Origin: an uncultured Oscillospiraceae bacterium
GTDB taxonomy: Bacteria; Bacillota; Clostridia; Oscillospirales; Oscillospiraceae
Length of the DNA stretch: 14,651 nucleotides
Direction of reading: 5' to 3'
Assembly (NCBI GenBank): GCA_910577415.1
Contig: CAJTLK010000022.1
Coordinates: forward strand, 8,117-22,767
Position 1 is the first letter of the stretch. Every line of letters starts with the position of its first letter. The notes under the pieces are model-generated. The model worked only from the letters and a program-made list of their open reading frames with translations, had not been told where the DNA came from and ran no database searches. The translations under genes were made by a program, and so were the position numbers. Positions 14,423-14,651 of the stretch are shown piece by piece.

Positions 14423-14427
14423 CCTCC
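14423..14427 (-). promoter_or_regulatory. Ribosome binding site of the FAD oxidoreductase gene
   Basis: GGAGG (minus strand) eight bases before the ATG at 14414. The alternative GTG at 14429 overlaps it, so the ATG is the start. Confidence 0.8.
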
Positions 14428-14524
14428 ACTCTTTTCCTTGTGTGAGCAGCAGAGCTCTAAAAATACCGGCCGCCCATTTGCACTTTACACAATTTTTGCG
14501 GTTGAATTACATCTTCTGTTGTAA

Positions 14525-14553
14525 AGAATAGCATTTCTTTCAAAAACTGTCAA
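14525..14553 (-). promoter_or_regulatory. Sigma-A type promoter of the gene cluster
   Basis: On the minus strand a perfect -35 TTGACA (14553-14548) and a -10 TATTCT (14530-14525; 4 of 6 to TATAAT) are separated by exactly 17 bases. Transcription would begin near 14518, leaving a leader of about 100 bases before the FAD oxidoreductase. The leader contains no structure I can identify as a riboswitch. The promoter lies in AT-rich DNA in sharp contrast to the GC-rich genes. Confidence 0.75.
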
Positions 14554-14569
14554 TGGTTTTGAAAGAAAT
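14533..14569. promoter_or_regulatory. Perfect 13-bp inverted repeat operator straddling the -35 box
   Basis: ATTTCTTTCAAAA (14533-14545) and its exact reverse complement TTTTGAAAGAAAT (14557-14569) are separated by 11 bases that contain most of the -35 element of the cluster promoter (14548-14553). The left arm lies inside the promoter spacer. A protein bound to both arms would cover RNA polymerase contacts, as expected for a repressor operator. A third copy of the core TTTGAAAG lies at 14580-14587. The binding protein is not in the window. Confidence 0.75.
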
Positions 14570-14579
14570 TTTTATTAAA

Positions 14580-14587
14580 TTTGAAAG
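14580..14587 (+). repeat. Third TTTGAAAG half-site copy, helically phased
   Basis: TTTGAAAG recurs here in direct orientation to the right operator arm (14558-14565), 22 bases away; the inverted copy in the left arm (14537-14544) is 21 bases from the right one. Spacing of about two helical turns places all three on the same DNA face. Being only eight bases of AT-rich sequence, chance occurrence is possible. Confidence 0.45.
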
Positions 14588-14620
14588 TTTTTGATTTTCT
14601 CCCTTTTCTCCAAGCCCACC

Positions 14621-14648
14621 TTGCTTTTTTTCCAGGGCATGGTATAAT
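14621..14648 (+). promoter_or_regulatory. Divergent plus-strand promoter with extended -10
   Basis: A consensus TATAAT (14643-14648) preceded by TG plus one base (TGGTATAAT, an extended -10) has a weak -35, TTGCTT (14621-14626), 16 bases upstream. It points rightward out of the window and probably drives a divergently transcribed gene, possibly the regulator that binds the repeats at 14533-14587. The gene itself is not visible. Confidence 0.6.
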
Positions 14649-14651
14649 AGC

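Noticed and set aside
14415..14520. Possible riboswitch in the leader of the FAD oxidoreductase gene
   Set aside because: No conserved aptamer core or terminator/anti-terminator pair could be seen in the roughly 100-base leader; only small GAGC/GCTC and AGAGCTCT palindromes.
14483..14526. CTTTACA and TGTAAAG as a 7-bp inverted repeat in the leader/-10 region
   Set aside because: Arms are short, AT-rich and 30 bases apart; no convincing hairpin or known operator, so it may be chance.
11676..14531. A 951-codon plus-strand open frame, rich in His, Gly, Asp and Gln
   Set aside because: It lies exactly antisense to the well-supported permease and FAD oxidoreductase genes. Its His/Asp/Gln-rich composition is what a GC-rich gene gives on its opposite strand, and it has no recognisable domain or ribosome binding site.

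Overview
The window reads as a single minus-strand gene cluster of about 14.4 kb from a GC-rich Gram-positive anaerobe of the Clostridia. The best guess is an Oscillospiraceae-like gut bacterium (Flavonifractor / Lawsonibacter / Pseudoflavonifractor type). This is inferred from the AGGAGG-type ribosome binding sites, the sigma-A style promoter, the coding GC content, and a huge secreted protein ending in S-layer homology (SLH) repeats preceded by a Thr/Gly-rich linker of the kind common in that group. The species cannot be fixed from the sequence alone.

Layout, in transcription order (right to left). An AT-rich control region (14415-14651) holds a minus-strand promoter. A 13-bp perfect inverted repeat is wrapped around its -35 box, a third copy of the half-site core lies farther out, and a divergent plus-strand promoter points out of the window. 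The genes that follow are: an FAD-dependent oxidoreductase (13059-14414); a 425-aa ion-transporter-superfamily permease (11715-12992); an orphan hydantoinase/oxoprolinase A-like ATPase (9470-11608); a small cytoplasmic protein with an HExxH zincin motif (8801-9454); a 2,258-aa cell-surface glycan-active protein (2028-8804); a D-lyxose/D-mannose isomerase (1266-1958); a PfkB-family, fructokinase-like sugar kinase (301-1263); and the start of a LacX-like aldose 1-epimerase (1-311) that runs off the left edge. Gaps are -11, 2, 69, -4, 15, 106 and 66 bases from left to right. The two largest gaps contain long GC-rich stem-loops without U-tracts, so the cluster may be one operon with internal attenuation or processing points.

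How the genes may work together (inference). The giant wall-anchored protein binds and trims an extracellular glycan: it has two lectin-like domains, two five-bladed propeller domains of GH43-like appearance, another jelly-roll domain, and an SGNH acetylesterase. The mutarotase, isomerase and kinase at the distal end would convert a released aldose such as D-mannose (or D-lyxose) to a ketose phosphate. The proximal trio (FAD enzyme, permease, HyuA-like ATPase) looks like an uptake and oxidation or ring-opening module for a small acidic or lactam compound. Its link to the glycan module is unexplained and is the most novel aspect of the window.

No tRNA, rRNA, CRISPR array, insertion sequence or phage gene was seen. 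No gene-free stretch exceeds 300 bases; the longest, 14415-14651, is the control region.
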